The notes below the pieces were generated by a model. That model saw nothing but the letters and a program-made list of their open reading frames with translations. It did not search any database and was not told where the DNA came from. Below are positions 49,559 to 57,875 of a DNA stretch of 64,000 nucleotides, piece by piece. This DNA comes from Elusimicrobia bacterium GWA2_51_34 (GTDB lineage: Bacteria > Elusimicrobiota > Elusimicrobia > Elusimicrobiales > UBA9959): assembly GCA_001799565.1 (NCBI GenBank), contig MGTS01000006.1:6585-70584 (forward strand), given 5' to 3'. A program made the translations under genes and the position numbers. Position 1 is the first letter of the stretch; every line of letters begins with the position of its first letter.

Positions 49559-50557
49559 TCACTTCGGCGCGCCCATCCGAGAGGGCGGCCAGTAAATAAA
49601 CATGGCCTTACCCTTTATCAGGTATTCCGGCACCGGCCCCCAGTAACGGGAATCGCAGGAGCGGTCGCGGTTGTCGCCCATCATCATGTATTGGCCCTGC
49701 GGCACTGTTACGGGCCCGAAATTATCCTTTATGTATTCTGAAAACATCTGGCCGAGCGTCCGTTTTTCCCATTGCAGCTGATAGTCCGAGGCCGTAATCC
49801 TGCCGGAACCCGCGGGGTAGCGGAAATTGTCAATATACTTCGCGTACGCCTCTTCTTTCATGAGCACGCCGTTCACAAACACCGCTCCGTCTTTCAGCTG
49901 CACCTTGTCTCCGGGCAGGCCGATGACCCGCTTTATAAAATCCTTGCCGTATTGCCTGCCGCCGCACTGAAACTCATTGGGGTTTTCAGACGGGAACATA
50001 AAGATAACTATATCCCCGCGTTTTATTTTCCGCAGGGCCAAAAACTTTTTATGCGTGTAGGGAATACGAAACCCGTATATAAACTTATTAACAAAAAGGT
50101 GGTCCCCCTCCAGGAAGGTGGTGCGCATGGAGCCGGAAGGTATTTTAAAAGCCTGCACGAACAAATACATCACCACCGAAGCGAGAAGTACCGCCGAAAA
50201 TACCGTCTCTGACCATTCAAGGTCGCCTTTTATGGCCGGCGGCGGGTTTTCCTGCGCTGTATACCGGGCTTTGTCGCCTTTTAAAAAAGCGTAAAGGCCG
50301 AAGCCGACTGCGGCCGCTAGCCCCCAGGCCAGCTGACGCACGCTGAAAAGCACCGTCGTCACCACTTCGCCGCCGCGGTTATCAAGACTTACGGACAGCA
50401 GCGCCCCTCCCACAAAACCCAGCACGGCCATAAAAGCGGCGTGCCAAAGGCGCGTAAACGACGCCGAAGCGCTGAATTTATTTTTATCCCTGAAATGCAG
50501 GGTTAAAAAAAAGTGGATCCCTACCAGAATACCGACCCAGAAAAGTTTTTCTTCCAT
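49559..50557 (-). CDS. lepB: Signal peptidase I with extra N-terminal membrane segments
   Basis: The 332-residue protein has three hydrophobic segments before residue 95, then a fourth (residues about 118-135) leading into PSGSM, with catalytic Ser143. Next come the lysine box KDFIKRVIGLPGD and box E MMGDNRDRSCDSRYWG. It cleaves signal peptides on the outer face of the inner membrane. The added N-terminal segments are more than the two of E. coli LepB. AGGAG precedes the ATG. Confidence 0.94.
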   Translation of the reverse strand: MEEKLFWVGILVGIHFFLTLHFRDKNKFSASASFTRLWHAAFMAVLGFVGGALLSVSLDNRGGEVVTTVLFSVRQLAWGLAAAVGFGLYAFLKGDKARYTAQENPPPAIKGDLEWSETVFSAVLLASVVMYLFVQAFKIPSGSMRTTFLEGDHLFVNKFIYGFRIPYTHKKFLALRKIKRGDIVIFMFPSENPNEFQCGGRQYGKDFIKRVIGLPGDKVQLKDGAVFVNGVLMKEEAYAKYIDNFRYPAGSGRITASDYQLQWEKRTLGQMFSEYIKDNFGPVTVPQGQYMMMGDNRDRSCDSRYWGPVPEYLIKGKAMFIYWPPSRMGAPK

Positions 50558-50584
50558 ATTTTTCTCCTATTGAAGTAACAGCAC

Positions 50585-50722
50585 AACAAATCGCAAGAGG
50601 CAAAGCAGTCTGCGGCTGGAGGTAAAGATGCAAAGCAATTTGGATGCGAAGTCCGCAAATTAGCCAAGTTGTTTTGTCTCTGAATTGCTAAGTTGCTTTA
50701 CCTCCAAATTGCTTTGCATCTT
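50585..50722. repeat. Word-repeat hairpin (AAAGATGCAAAGCAATTTGGA)
   Basis: The left side carries GGTAAAGATGCAAAGCAATT, and the right side its complement (CAAATTGCTTTGCATC), with further GCAAAGCA and TTGCTAAGTTGC words between. The right arm ends just before the lepA stop codon. Confidence 0.8.
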
Positions 50723-52536
50723 TATTTATTCTGGCTGATCTTGAGCAGCGACATGAAAGCTTCCTGCGGAATTTCCACCGAACCCAGCAGCTTCATCTTC
50801 CTTTTGCCCTCTTTTTGTCTCTCAAGCAGCTTGCGCTTGCGGGTGATGTCGCCGCCGTAGCATTTGGCCAGAACATCCTTACGGACGGCGCCGATGGTCT
50901 CACGGGCTATGATCTTTCCGCCCACCTGAGCCTGCACCGCTATTTCAAACATGTGCCGCGGGATAAGCTCCTTGAGCTTTTCACAAAGCAGTCTTGAGTT
51001 ATAAAGCGCCTTGGAACGATGCACAATGAATGACAGCGCGTCGACGACTTCCGCGTGAAGGAGTATTTCTATCTTCACCATATCCGAGGACCTGTACTCG
51101 TAAGGGTCGTAGTCAAAAGAAGCGTAGCCCTTTGAAACGGACTTGAGCTTGTCGTAAAAATCTATAATAATTTCGCTTAAAGGCAGGTAATATTCCACTA
51201 TAACCCTTGTGGTGGATATATATTCTATCTTTACGTGCTCGCCGCGTTTTTCTTTGAGCAGGTTCATGATGCCTTCCATATAAGGCAACGGGGCGATAAT
51301 AGTGGCGTGCACGAAGGGTTCCATGATATCAAGGACATCTCCATAATGCGGAAAGTCAGCGGGATTGGTGACGTCTATATATTTACCGTCCTTCAGTGTT
51401 GAACGGTTCTTTGCGAGCACCTTATAGATGACATTCGGATTGGTGGCGATAAGGGGAATATTAAACTCGCGTTCAATGCGCTCGCGGATGATGTCCAGAT
51501 GCAGAAGCCCCATAAAACCAAGCCGGAAACCGAAGCCGAGGGCCTTGGAAGTCTCGCCCTGGAAATTGAAAGATGAATCGGTGAGATTCAGCTTTTCTAT
51601 GGCGGTTTTAAGAGCGGTATAGTCCGTAGTATTTACTGGATAAAAACCGGCAAATACCACCGGATTTACTTCTTTATAGCCGGGCAACGGCTCACTCACC
51701 GGCTTTTCTTTTTCAAATATCGTATCGCCCATCTTTATCTCGTGGATGTCGCGGATGCCGGCGATGATATAACCCACTTCTCCGGTCTTAATGGAAAGCG
51801 CCTTCACAAGCTTGGGAGTAAGATACCCGACCTCCTCCACCTTGTAGCTCGCACCGCTGGAATAAAATGAAATATACTTCCCTGCCGAAATGGCCCCGTC
51901 CACCGCTTTGGTGAATATAACCACGCCTTTATAAACATCGTAGAAAGAGTCAAAAACAAGCGCTTTAAACGGCTTGTCCGCAGCACCGCCGGGAGCGGGG
52001 ACCTCGCGGATCACGCGCTCAAGAACTTCGCGGGCGCCTAGGCCGTTCTTCGCGCTGATACGCGATGATTCCGCGGGACTCCTGAGCACTTCCCATATCT
52101 GTTCCTCGGCGGAGTCGGGGTTGGAGTGTTCAAGGTCTATTTTATTAATGACGGGAATAATAGTAAGACCGAGCGACTGCGCCAGATGCGCGTGAGCCAG
52201 CGTTTGCGCCTCCACACCCTGGGAAGCGTCCACCAGTAGTATCGCGCCCTCGCAGGCCGCCAGCGCCCGCGACACCTCGTATGAAAAATCCACATGGCCG
52301 GGAGTATCAATAAGATTAAGAATGTATTTCCCGCCGTCCACCCCTGAGGTGTAAAGCATTCTTACGGCTTTGGCCTTGATGGTAATGCCGCGTTCGCGCT
52401 CAAGTTCCATGCCGTCCAGGTACTGCTCTTTCATCATCCTTTCAGGAATGGTATTTGTGATCTCTATAAAACGGTCGGCCAGCGTGGATTTACCATGGTC
52501 AATGTGGGCGATAATAGAGAAATTCCGGATGTTCAT
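50722..52536 (-). CDS. lepA: Elongation factor 4
   Basis: The 604-residue GTPase has G1 AHIDHGKSTLADRF, G2/G3 ERGITIKAKAV and DTPGHVDFSYE, G4 NKIDLEHS, then the EF4-specific C-terminal domain (ARETIGAVRKDVLAKCYGGDITRKRKLLERQKEGKRKMK). It acts on the ribosome during initiation and translocation recovery. The ATG at 52536 matches the usual MNIRNFSIIAHID start; a TTG at 52545 is also in frame. Confidence 0.97.
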   Translation of the reverse strand: MNIRNFSIIAHIDHGKSTLADRFIEITNTIPERMMKEQYLDGMELERERGITIKAKAVRMLYTSGVDGGKYILNLIDTPGHVDFSYEVSRALAACEGAILLVDASQGVEAQTLAHAHLAQSLGLTIIPVINKIDLEHSNPDSAEEQIWEVLRSPAESSRISAKNGLGAREVLERVIREVPAPGGAADKPFKALVFDSFYDVYKGVVIFTKAVDGAISAGKYISFYSSGASYKVEEVGYLTPKLVKALSIKTGEVGYIIAGIRDIHEIKMGDTIFEKEKPVSEPLPGYKEVNPVVFAGFYPVNTTDYTALKTAIEKLNLTDSSFNFQGETSKALGFGFRLGFMGLLHLDIIRERIEREFNIPLIATNPNVIYKVLAKNRSTLKDGKYIDVTNPADFPHYGDVLDIMEPFVHATIIAPLPYMEGIMNLLKEKRGEHVKIEYISTTRVIVEYYLPLSEIIIDFYDKLKSVSKGYASFDYDPYEYRSSDMVKIEILLHAEVVDALSFIVHRSKALYNSRLLCEKLKELIPRHMFEIAVQAQVGGKIIARETIGAVRKDVLAKCYGGDITRKRKLLERQKEGKRKMKLLGSVEIPQEAFMSLLKISQNK

Positions 52537-52555
52537 TATTGTCAAGTTAGCTTGT

Positions 52556-52635
52556 ACTCTGGTATGCCATAGGCTAGTAGGCCTTGTTAAGGAATCCAGA
52601 AGCTTACCAGCCTACCAGCAGCGAGTCCTTACTCG
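52556..52635. repeat. Word-repeat hairpin (TAGGCTAGTAGGC / GCCTACCAGC)
   Basis: ATAGGCTAGTAGGCCTTG faces TTACCAGCCTACCAGC across CTTGTTAAGGAATCC. A short stem GCGAGTCCTTACTCGC follows, next to the ptsI stop codon. Confidence 0.7.
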
Positions 52636-54363
52636 CTATTTCACTTCCTCCTCTACCATCTTCCTTATCTGGTCCGAGGTGGGAAGCCCGAGCGCATGCT
52701 GGGACAGGGCCGAGAACCGCTCAAAATTCATTGTGCGCACGGAATACTTCGCGCGTAAATACATTTTCATCGGCACTGAAAGTATATCCACCCCAAGCCC
52801 CACAAGCAAAGGTATGGCATAGGGGTCGGAAGCCATCTCGCCGCAGACGCTGACCGGCTTGCCTTTCTTGTGGGCCGTCTGCACCACCAGGTTGATAAGC
52901 CGCAGCACCGCCGGGTGGAACGGTTCGTAAAGCTCGGAAACATACTGGTTTATTCTGTCAACGGCAAGCGTATACTGGACAAGGTCGTTCGTGCCTATGG
53001 AAACAAAATCAATTTCACCAAGCAAAGAATCCAGAATAATTGCGGCCGCGGGAATTTCCACCATCACGCCCAGTTCCGGTTCTTTTTTTATTTCAAAGCC
53101 CTCCTCGGACAGCTCCGTTTTCACTTCCTGGGCCATTTTCTTCACGGTGATTACCTCGTCAAGGGAGGAAACCATCGGAATCATTATTTTAACGGCGGCG
53201 GCGGTATTGGCTTTGTAAATGGCGCGCAGCTGGGTTTTAAGCAGTTCCGGATATTTGATAAAAAGCCGTATACCCCTGAAACCCATAAAAGGATTGCGCT
53301 CGTCCTTTAAGCCCTTTATACCCAGCTGGGTGGCCCTGTCACCGCCTATGTCGGCCGTCCTTATGGTAAGCGGCAAAGGGCCAAGCGCCCGCGCCACCTC
53401 CGAATAGGCCTTCAGCTGCTCAGCTTCCGTAGGCACGGCGTCGCGGTTCATATAAAGGAATTCCGTCCTGAAAAGCCCCACCCCTTCGGACCTGGTCGCG
53501 GCCAGTTCCTCGGAGTCGGAGGAAGAATCCAGGTTTACCATCAGGTTTATCTTGTGGCCGTCGCGGGTGACAGCGGGCAGACCCTTCAAGCGATGGAAAA
53601 AGATCTCCTGCTTATGCAGTTCCGCCTGCCGCAGCCTGTATTTGGCGATTATCTCGACCGTGGGCGAAATTATCACCATACCCTGCTCTCCGTCAACTAT
53701 CACCAGATCACCGCTTTGGATCTGGCGGGTGATGTCGGAGAGCCCCACCACGGCGGGAATCCCCATGCTTTGGGCGAAAATAGCGGTGTGGCTTGATTTT
53801 GAGCCCAGGTCCATGCAGAACCCGAGCACCTTATTTGACTCCCTTATGTGAAGCGTGTCGGAAGGATACAGGTTATGGGCGATTATAACAACAGGTTCTT
53901 TGATATCTTTAAGGGAAACCTTTTCACTGTTGACAAGATTTGAAATAATTTTCTTGCCCACATCAAAAACATCATGTTTGCGCTCGTGGAAAAATTCGTC
54001 GTCTATTTTTTCGAATTCCTGTTCGGCCCTGTCCAGCACTTCCGAAAGAGCGAATTCCGCGTTAAAATGCTTCTCAGTTATAAGCTTCGGAACTTCCTTG
54101 GCAATAAGCGGATCGCTTAAAATAAGATGATGCGAATCTATAAGCTTCGCATGCTGTTTGCCAAGCACCGCAAGCACTTTCACGCGAATGGCATCCAGGT
54201 CTAGCTTTGTTTTTTCAAGGGCGTCCTTAAAGCGTTTTATCTCGGCTTTTATCTTTTCAGGCGCTATTTCTTTCTGCTCTATGAGGATATTCTCCTCTTT
54301 CAGGATATGCGCCTTGCCGATCACAATACCTAAACTTGCGGCTATCCCCTTTTTTATAAGCAT
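52636..54363 (-). CDS. ptsI: PTS enzyme I
   Basis: The 575-residue protein has an N-terminal HPr-binding region. The phosphohistidine is His192 in GSKSSHTAIFAQSMGIPAVVG. The PEP-binding barrel has GVGLFRTEFLYMN, FRGIRLFI, SIGTNDLVQYTLAVDR and the Cys in VSVCGEMASD. It takes phosphate from PEP and passes it to HPr. It lies 128 bp downstream of the HPr gene, in the usual PTS order on this strand. Confidence 0.97.
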   Translation of the reverse strand: MLIKKGIAASLGIVIGKAHILKEENILIEQKEIAPEKIKAEIKRFKDALEKTKLDLDAIRVKVLAVLGKQHAKLIDSHHLILSDPLIAKEVPKLITEKHFNAEFALSEVLDRAEQEFEKIDDEFFHERKHDVFDVGKKIISNLVNSEKVSLKDIKEPVVIIAHNLYPSDTLHIRESNKVLGFCMDLGSKSSHTAIFAQSMGIPAVVGLSDITRQIQSGDLVIVDGEQGMVIISPTVEIIAKYRLRQAELHKQEIFFHRLKGLPAVTRDGHKINLMVNLDSSSDSEELAATRSEGVGLFRTEFLYMNRDAVPTEAEQLKAYSEVARALGPLPLTIRTADIGGDRATQLGIKGLKDERNPFMGFRGIRLFIKYPELLKTQLRAIYKANTAAAVKIMIPMVSSLDEVITVKKMAQEVKTELSEEGFEIKKEPELGVMVEIPAAAIILDSLLGEIDFVSIGTNDLVQYTLAVDRINQYVSELYEPFHPAVLRLINLVVQTAHKKGKPVSVCGEMASDPYAIPLLVGLGVDILSVPMKMYLRAKYSVRTMNFERFSALSQHALGLPTSDQIRKMVEEEVK

Positions 54364-54384
54364 ATTTTTCTCCGCTGATCGGCG

Positions 54385-54490
54385 GCGAGCGTATAGCGTA
54401 TAGCGTATAGGGGCGGCAACACTAATTCTGATATTTTTTTATTCTTCATTTTTAATCTTCCCTATTCGCTATCCGCTATTCGCTGCTGTT
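54385..54490. repeat. Word-repeat locus (GCGTATAGCGTATAG / CTATTCGCTATCC)
   Basis: Three GCGTATA units at 54388-54408 face CTATTCGCTATCCGCTATTCGC at 54463-54485, between ptsI and ptsH. The arms are partly complementary. Confidence 0.7.
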
Positions 54491-54491
54491 A

Positions 54492-54758
54492 TCACTCTTC
54501 TTCAAATTTCCCGGCGAATAAGCGCTCTATGGCCGCCACGGCGGCCGCTTCGTCTTTGCCGCTTGCCACCACGGTAAGCGTCACGCCAAAGCCTGCGGCA
54601 AGCGTCAGTATGCCCATAATGCTTTTGCAGTTAACTTCCATTTTGTCTTTTATAAGCTTCAGATCACAGGTGAATTTTGAAGCCGTATCCGCCAGCATGC
54701 CGGCCGGCCGCGCGTGTATGCCGAGTTCGTTGATAACACGAATATTCTTTTTAATCAT
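54492..54758 (-). CDS. ptsH: Phosphocarrier protein HPr
   Basis: The 88-residue protein has His15 in NELGIHARPAG, the phosphate carrier, and Ser46 in NCKSIMGILTLAAG, the site used by HPr kinase. Both match the standard HPr positions. An hprK gene lies in the same locus, so dual regulation by enzyme I and HprK is expected. Confidence 0.97.
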   Translation of the reverse strand: MIKKNIRVINELGIHARPAGMLADTASKFTCDLKLIKDKMEVNCKSIMGILTLAAGFGVTLTVVASGKDEAAAVAAIERLFAGKFEEE

Positions 54759-54771
54759 AATCAGTACGGGT

Positions 54772-54868
54772 AAAGAGTGAAGCGTAAAGGGCGAATAGTA
54801 AAAAACCGCAGTGTTTGTTTCTCACCATTTATCCTTACGCTCCTTACGCTTCACACTTTACCCTTTCC
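54772..54868. repeat. Word-repeat hairpin (GGTAAAGAGTGAAGCGTAA)
   Basis: GGTAAAGAGTGAAGCGTAAAGG at the left faces CCTTACGCTTCACACTTTACCC at the right, giving a stem of about 20 bp with a few mismatches. It fills the gap between ptsH and the IID gene. Confidence 0.8.
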
Positions 54869-55860
54869 TAAAGGACGAAGGGCTTGAGTTTAAGCGCCCA
54901 AAAAAGAAAAAGTGAAACCGAAAGAATCAGGCCGATTACAAAAAAAACAGAACGGCCTGATTTGTGAGCCACGCGGTGAACCGCTAAAACGCTGAGCGGC
55001 AGGCCAAGGCGAAGAGCAAGATCGGGCCCCGGGCGCATGTGACTGTTAAAAGCTGTTGACAGGGCGAAAGCCGCCAGCACTATCATCAGAGAAAAAGAAA
55101 AACCCAGCACGCTGAGGCGCCTTATAAAACGGGACCAGTTCATGGCTTCAAGACCGCAATTTGAAGCGCCGCCGCATTCAAAACCCAGTTTTACGCCCTT
55201 CCAGCGCCAGTAAACGGCAAAAAACGAATAAACCGCCACCCCCGAAACAGGACCAAGCATGATCAGCCAAAGAGATGGCATTTCCCGGCCGGAGATAAAC
55301 AGCCAACCGTAAAAGCCGCCAAGAATCCACACTATCAGACAGACCTGGGTTGTCATTGGCTTAAGGCGTCCCCAAAAAATTCTGTCGCCTATCGCCGCAA
55401 AGCTTGAGGCGAGGGCTTGTTTTACCTCAGCCGCAGTTTTTATGGCTTCCTCATTTTCAGGCCCGGCCGCCAGCTTCTCCTCCATTTTTGCCACATTCCC
55501 AAGAATAAAACCCGCCATATACGGCTGTGTGTTGAAAAACCCTAAATTCCGCAACAGAGCCGAGGAAAATCTTTCAGTCGCGGACAGGTCTGCTTCGCTT
55601 GGCAACAGCTTCGCAGGACCATGTTCCTCCGAAGCCTTGGCGAAGGAGGACAATCCGCCTAAGGCGGAACAGGCCCCGCCTTTTTGCCCGATGCTGTTTA
55701 ACTCTGTTGGCAAAAGGGCGGGGCAGGCCAGTGGCACAGTCACGCCATACGCTTTACGCAGCGCCGGGAGCAAAGCGAAAGCAAAACCCACATTCTGGTT
55801 GCGCTCGTAATTCCAGCCCGCCTGTATGAAGAAAGACCGTAAAAACATTGAAAAAAGCAT
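54868..55860 (-). CDS. Mannose-family PTS IID component with in-frame insertion
   Basis: The 330-residue protein opens FFIQAGWNYERNQNVGFAFALLPALRKAYG. After an unusual stretch it resumes RFSSALLRNLGFFNTQPYMAGFILGNVAKMEE, which is typical IID. In the family these parts are normally about 15 residues apart; here about 50 extra residues (VPLACPALLPTELNS to PSEADLSAT) intervene, encoded by hairpins at 55625-55724. The C-terminal half has membrane segments (VCLIVWILGGFYGWLFI; VLGFSFSLMIVLAAFAL). It forms the sugar channel with IIC. The sugar cannot be told. Confidence 0.9.
   Translation of the reverse strand: MLFSMFLRSFFIQAGWNYERNQNVGFAFALLPALRKAYGVTVPLACPALLPTELNSIGQKGGACSALGGLSSFAKASEEHGPAKLLPSEADLSATERFSSALLRNLGFFNTQPYMAGFILGNVAKMEEKLAAGPENEEAIKTAAEVKQALASSFAAIGDRIFWGRLKPMTTQVCLIVWILGGFYGWLFISGREMPSLWLIMLGPVSGVAVYSFFAVYWRWKGVKLGFECGGASNCGLEAMNWSRFIRRLSVLGFSFSLMIVLAAFALSTAFNSHMRPGPDLALRLGLPLSVLAVHRVAHKSGRSVFFVIGLILSVSLFLFWALKLKPFVL
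55625..55724. repeat. Tandem hairpins inserted in frame in the IID gene
   Basis: Three stems follow in order: TCCTCC/GGAGGA (55625-55650), TCCGCCTAAGGCGGA (55654-55668), and a 16-bp stem with one mismatch (55673-55688 with 55709-55724). The last stem (GCCCCGCC...AAAAGGGCGGGGC) closely resembles the hairpin at 47180-47221 in the intergenic island, including part of the loop. The frame stays open through it. Confidence 0.8.
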
Positions 55861-55871
55861 AATAATGACCA

Positions 55872-55960
55872 GTCTGAGCGTCTGGGAGTCTAAGAGTCTG
55901 AGAGTCTGAAAGTCGGGGAGTCTGCGACTCTGTGACTCTTTGACTCTACGACTCCAAGAC
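55872..55960. repeat. Word-repeat hairpin (GAGTCTAAGAGTCTGAGAGTC)
   Basis: Five or six GAGTCTG-type words (55884-55923) face CTGCGACTCTGTGACTCTTTGACTC (55922-55955), the complementary word. It lies between the IID and IIC genes. Confidence 0.8.
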
Positions 55961-55967
55961 TTCCCTC

Positions 55968-56582
55968 TTACCCTCTCTTATACATCTGCGTCCTGAATCT
56001 GAAATAAAGCCCGCTTAAACCCAGCCAGGGCATCAGAGAGTAAGCAAAATTCATGGCGGGCGTAAAGGTCTCAAGCTGAAAAATACCCCCCGCTAACACC
56101 ACGGCGGCGGAAAAAGAAAAAACATAAATAGAAACCACCGCGCTTTCCCCAAGCAGAGCGCCTGCTATCCAGTAGTGCAACCGCTCCCGGCCCGCCTTAA
56201 TTTCAGTTTCAATAACGCCATTGCGGCGCGAACGGGAGGAACGCAGCCTGTGTTCAACAAAAGAATACATTCCCCCGGCTAATAGTCCCGTGAAAAAGGC
56301 GAGTGACGGCGCGACCCCCGCCCAGGCGTGCGCGAGCACCCCCACAGCGGCTGCCACTACGCCGTTCGGGGGCACAACCCCGCCCACCGGGATAAAGTCG
56401 ATATATATGAGCTCAATTAAAATGCCAAGGCGCGCGCCTTCAAGAACGCAGCCGTTTAAAGCGCCAAGCAGCGGCCCTACAAGGGCCGGCCGCGACAGAA
56501 GGAACTGCCCCGCCTGGACAGAATCAAGTTCCAACAGCCCCGCGAGTGAACTTGAGATAAGAGCTTTTAAAATTAAAATCAT
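55968..56582 (-). CDS. Mannose-family PTS IIC component
   Basis: Read from the ATG at 56582 the protein has 204 residues. The 20 residues read from 56642 are translated repeat sequence (GLLASQQKSAKR) and are excluded. The IIC signature is present: LLELDSVQAGQFLLSRPALVGPLLG and GILIELIYIDFIPVGGVVPPNG, with six or so membrane segments. It forms the translocation channel with IID. It is a little shorter than usual at the C-terminus. Confidence 0.88.
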   Translation of the reverse strand: MILILKALISSSLAGLLELDSVQAGQFLLSRPALVGPLLGALNGCVLEGARLGILIELIYIDFIPVGGVVPPNGVVAAAVGVLAHAWAGVAPSLAFFTGLLAGGMYSFVEHRLRSSRSRRNGVIETEIKAGRERLHYWIAGALLGESAVVSIYVFSFSAAVVLAGGIFQLETFTPAMNFAYSLMPWLGLSGLYFRFRTQMYKRG

Positions 56583-56639
56583 AAAATAGAATAATCGCTT
56601 TGCCGATTTTTGCTGGGATGCTAGTAAACCAGAAGACAA

Positions 56640-56722
56640 CACTGCTGGTAGGCTAGTAGGCTGGTATGCTTTCTGTGGAGTTCCTAAATTAGGCCTACAA
56701 GCATACCCGCCTACCAGCGCCC
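56640..56722. repeat. Word-repeat hairpin (TGGTAGGCTAGTAGGCTGG)
   Basis: CTGGTAGGCTAGTAGGCTGGTATGC pairs with GCATACCCGCCTACCAGC across a loop holding CTGTGGAGTTCC. It lies between the IIC and IIB genes, near the start of the IIC frame. Confidence 0.8.
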
Positions 56723-57202
56723 CTAGCTTATCGCCTCAATAAGATTTAACGGGCCGTCTGAAGGCACACCGCGGCCCTCCATAACAACGCCGGAATCGGA
56801 AAGAAAGCGAAGCGCCGCGCAATCGGCGTCGTTTAAGAAAATAGCCCTGCCTATGGACAGGTTTTTTCCGGCCGAGTAATGCATGCCGCCCACATTAAGC
56901 CTGGAAATTTTTACGCCTTTTTTAATAAGCTCAACCGCCTCAGCAAGCCCCGGCAGCAGAACGAGAATATTCGGGCCGCGGGCGTCCGCCGCCGACAGGT
57001 AGGCTGGCGCTTCGCTCAGGGGCAGTATTCTTAAGGCTATGTCTTCCGGCGCGGCAAAGCGCATAATGGTCTGGCGCATCAAATCGCGTGATAAGTCGTC
57101 TGAAACGACTGCGATTTCACCCGCCTTCAGGTACGGCACCCAGGCCTCCACCACCTGGCCATGCACCAGCCGGTCGTCTATGCGGTAAAGTGTTATGGGC
57201 AT
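56723..57202 (-). CDS. Mannose-family PTS IIB component
   Basis: The 159-residue protein begins ITLYRIDDRLVHGQVVEAWVP; His14 in RLVHGQV is the phosphate acceptor from IIA. KISRLNVGGMHYSAGKN is the second family motif. It is cytoplasmic and passes phosphate to the sugar at the IIC/IID channel. Confidence 0.95.
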   Translation of the reverse strand: MPITLYRIDDRLVHGQVVEAWVPYLKAGEIAVVSDDLSRDLMRQTIMRFAAPEDIALRILPLSEAPAYLSAADARGPNILVLLPGLAEAVELIKKGVKISRLNVGGMHYSAGKNLSIGRAIFLNDADCAALRFLSDSGVVMEGRGVPSDGPLNLIEAIS

Positions 57203-57204
57203 AA

Positions 57205-57300
57205 TTTGGTAAGTAGGTAGTAGATAGTATGTAGTATGTAGTATGCAGGGAAGTTGTGTTCCTTATACCCTACCTGCTACATACTATCTACTATCTACTT
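57205..57300. repeat. Word-repeat hairpin (GTAGTAGATAGTATGTAG)
   Basis: GTAGTAGATAGTATGTAGTATG at the left faces CTACATACTATCTACTATCTAC at the right, giving about 20 paired bases. It lies between the IIB and IIA genes and supplies part of the IIA 3' end. Confidence 0.85.
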
Positions 57301-57710
57301 TCCTGGCTTCCCAGCAACAGACTTTTAACCTCGCAGATAGCTTTTTTTCCGTCCACCATTATTTTCTCCACAAGGTCGTTAAAGCCAAGTGTTTTGCGAT
57401 AAGCGAAGGCGGAAGTCACCATGTTGATGTTCACGCCGCAGATTACCGCGCTTTTTGGTATGTCACGCGCTATGGGAAGCACCACATTCATAGGAGTGCC
57501 GCCCGGCATATCTATAAGGAAAATCAGCCCGTCACCCGATGCCATTTCAGCGGCGGCCGCGGCAATAAGGGCGTTAATTTTTTCGAGCGGCAGCCTTGGG
57601 GAAATGGAAACATTCTTAAGGCCCGCGTTCTGAACGCCCACTATGGTTTCAGACGCCTCTATAAGATAAGCGCCGAATTCCCCGTGTGTGATAACAATTA
57701 TGTTGATCAT
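57291..57710 (-). CDS. Mannose-family PTS IIA component
   Basis: The 139-residue protein begins INIIVITHGEFGAYLIEASETIVG with phosphoacceptor His9. FLIDMPGGTPMNVVLPIAR carries the conserved Asp and Gly-Gly-Thr. It takes phosphate from HPr and hands it to IIB. The last residues (GSQESR) overlap a repeat arm. Confidence 0.95.
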   Translation of the reverse strand: MINIIVITHGEFGAYLIEASETIVGVQNAGLKNVSISPRLPLEKINALIAAAAAEMASGDGLIFLIDMPGGTPMNVVLPIARDIPKSAVICGVNINMVTSAFAYRKTLGFNDLVEKIMVDGKKAICEVKSLLLGSQESR

Positions 57711-57714
57711 AAGC

Positions 57715-57875
57715 TAAACAGTTTTATGCCATAGCTTTAGATACGGCTATTGCCATAAGCTTTAAGCCATACGCCATAAAATTCGGAACACAAAAACTCT
57801 GCTTATGGCCTAAAGCTTAGGGCTTATGGCAGCCCTTACTCTGCCTATGGCTTATGGCCTACGGCTTATGGCAGC
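57715..57875. repeat. Word-repeat hairpin with 19-bp core
   Basis: The core AGATACGGCTATTGCCATA is at 57739-57757. AAGCTTTAAGCCATACGCCATAA pairs with later CTTATGGCCTAAAGCTTAGGG words. It fills the gap between the IIA and rapZ genes. Confidence 0.85.
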
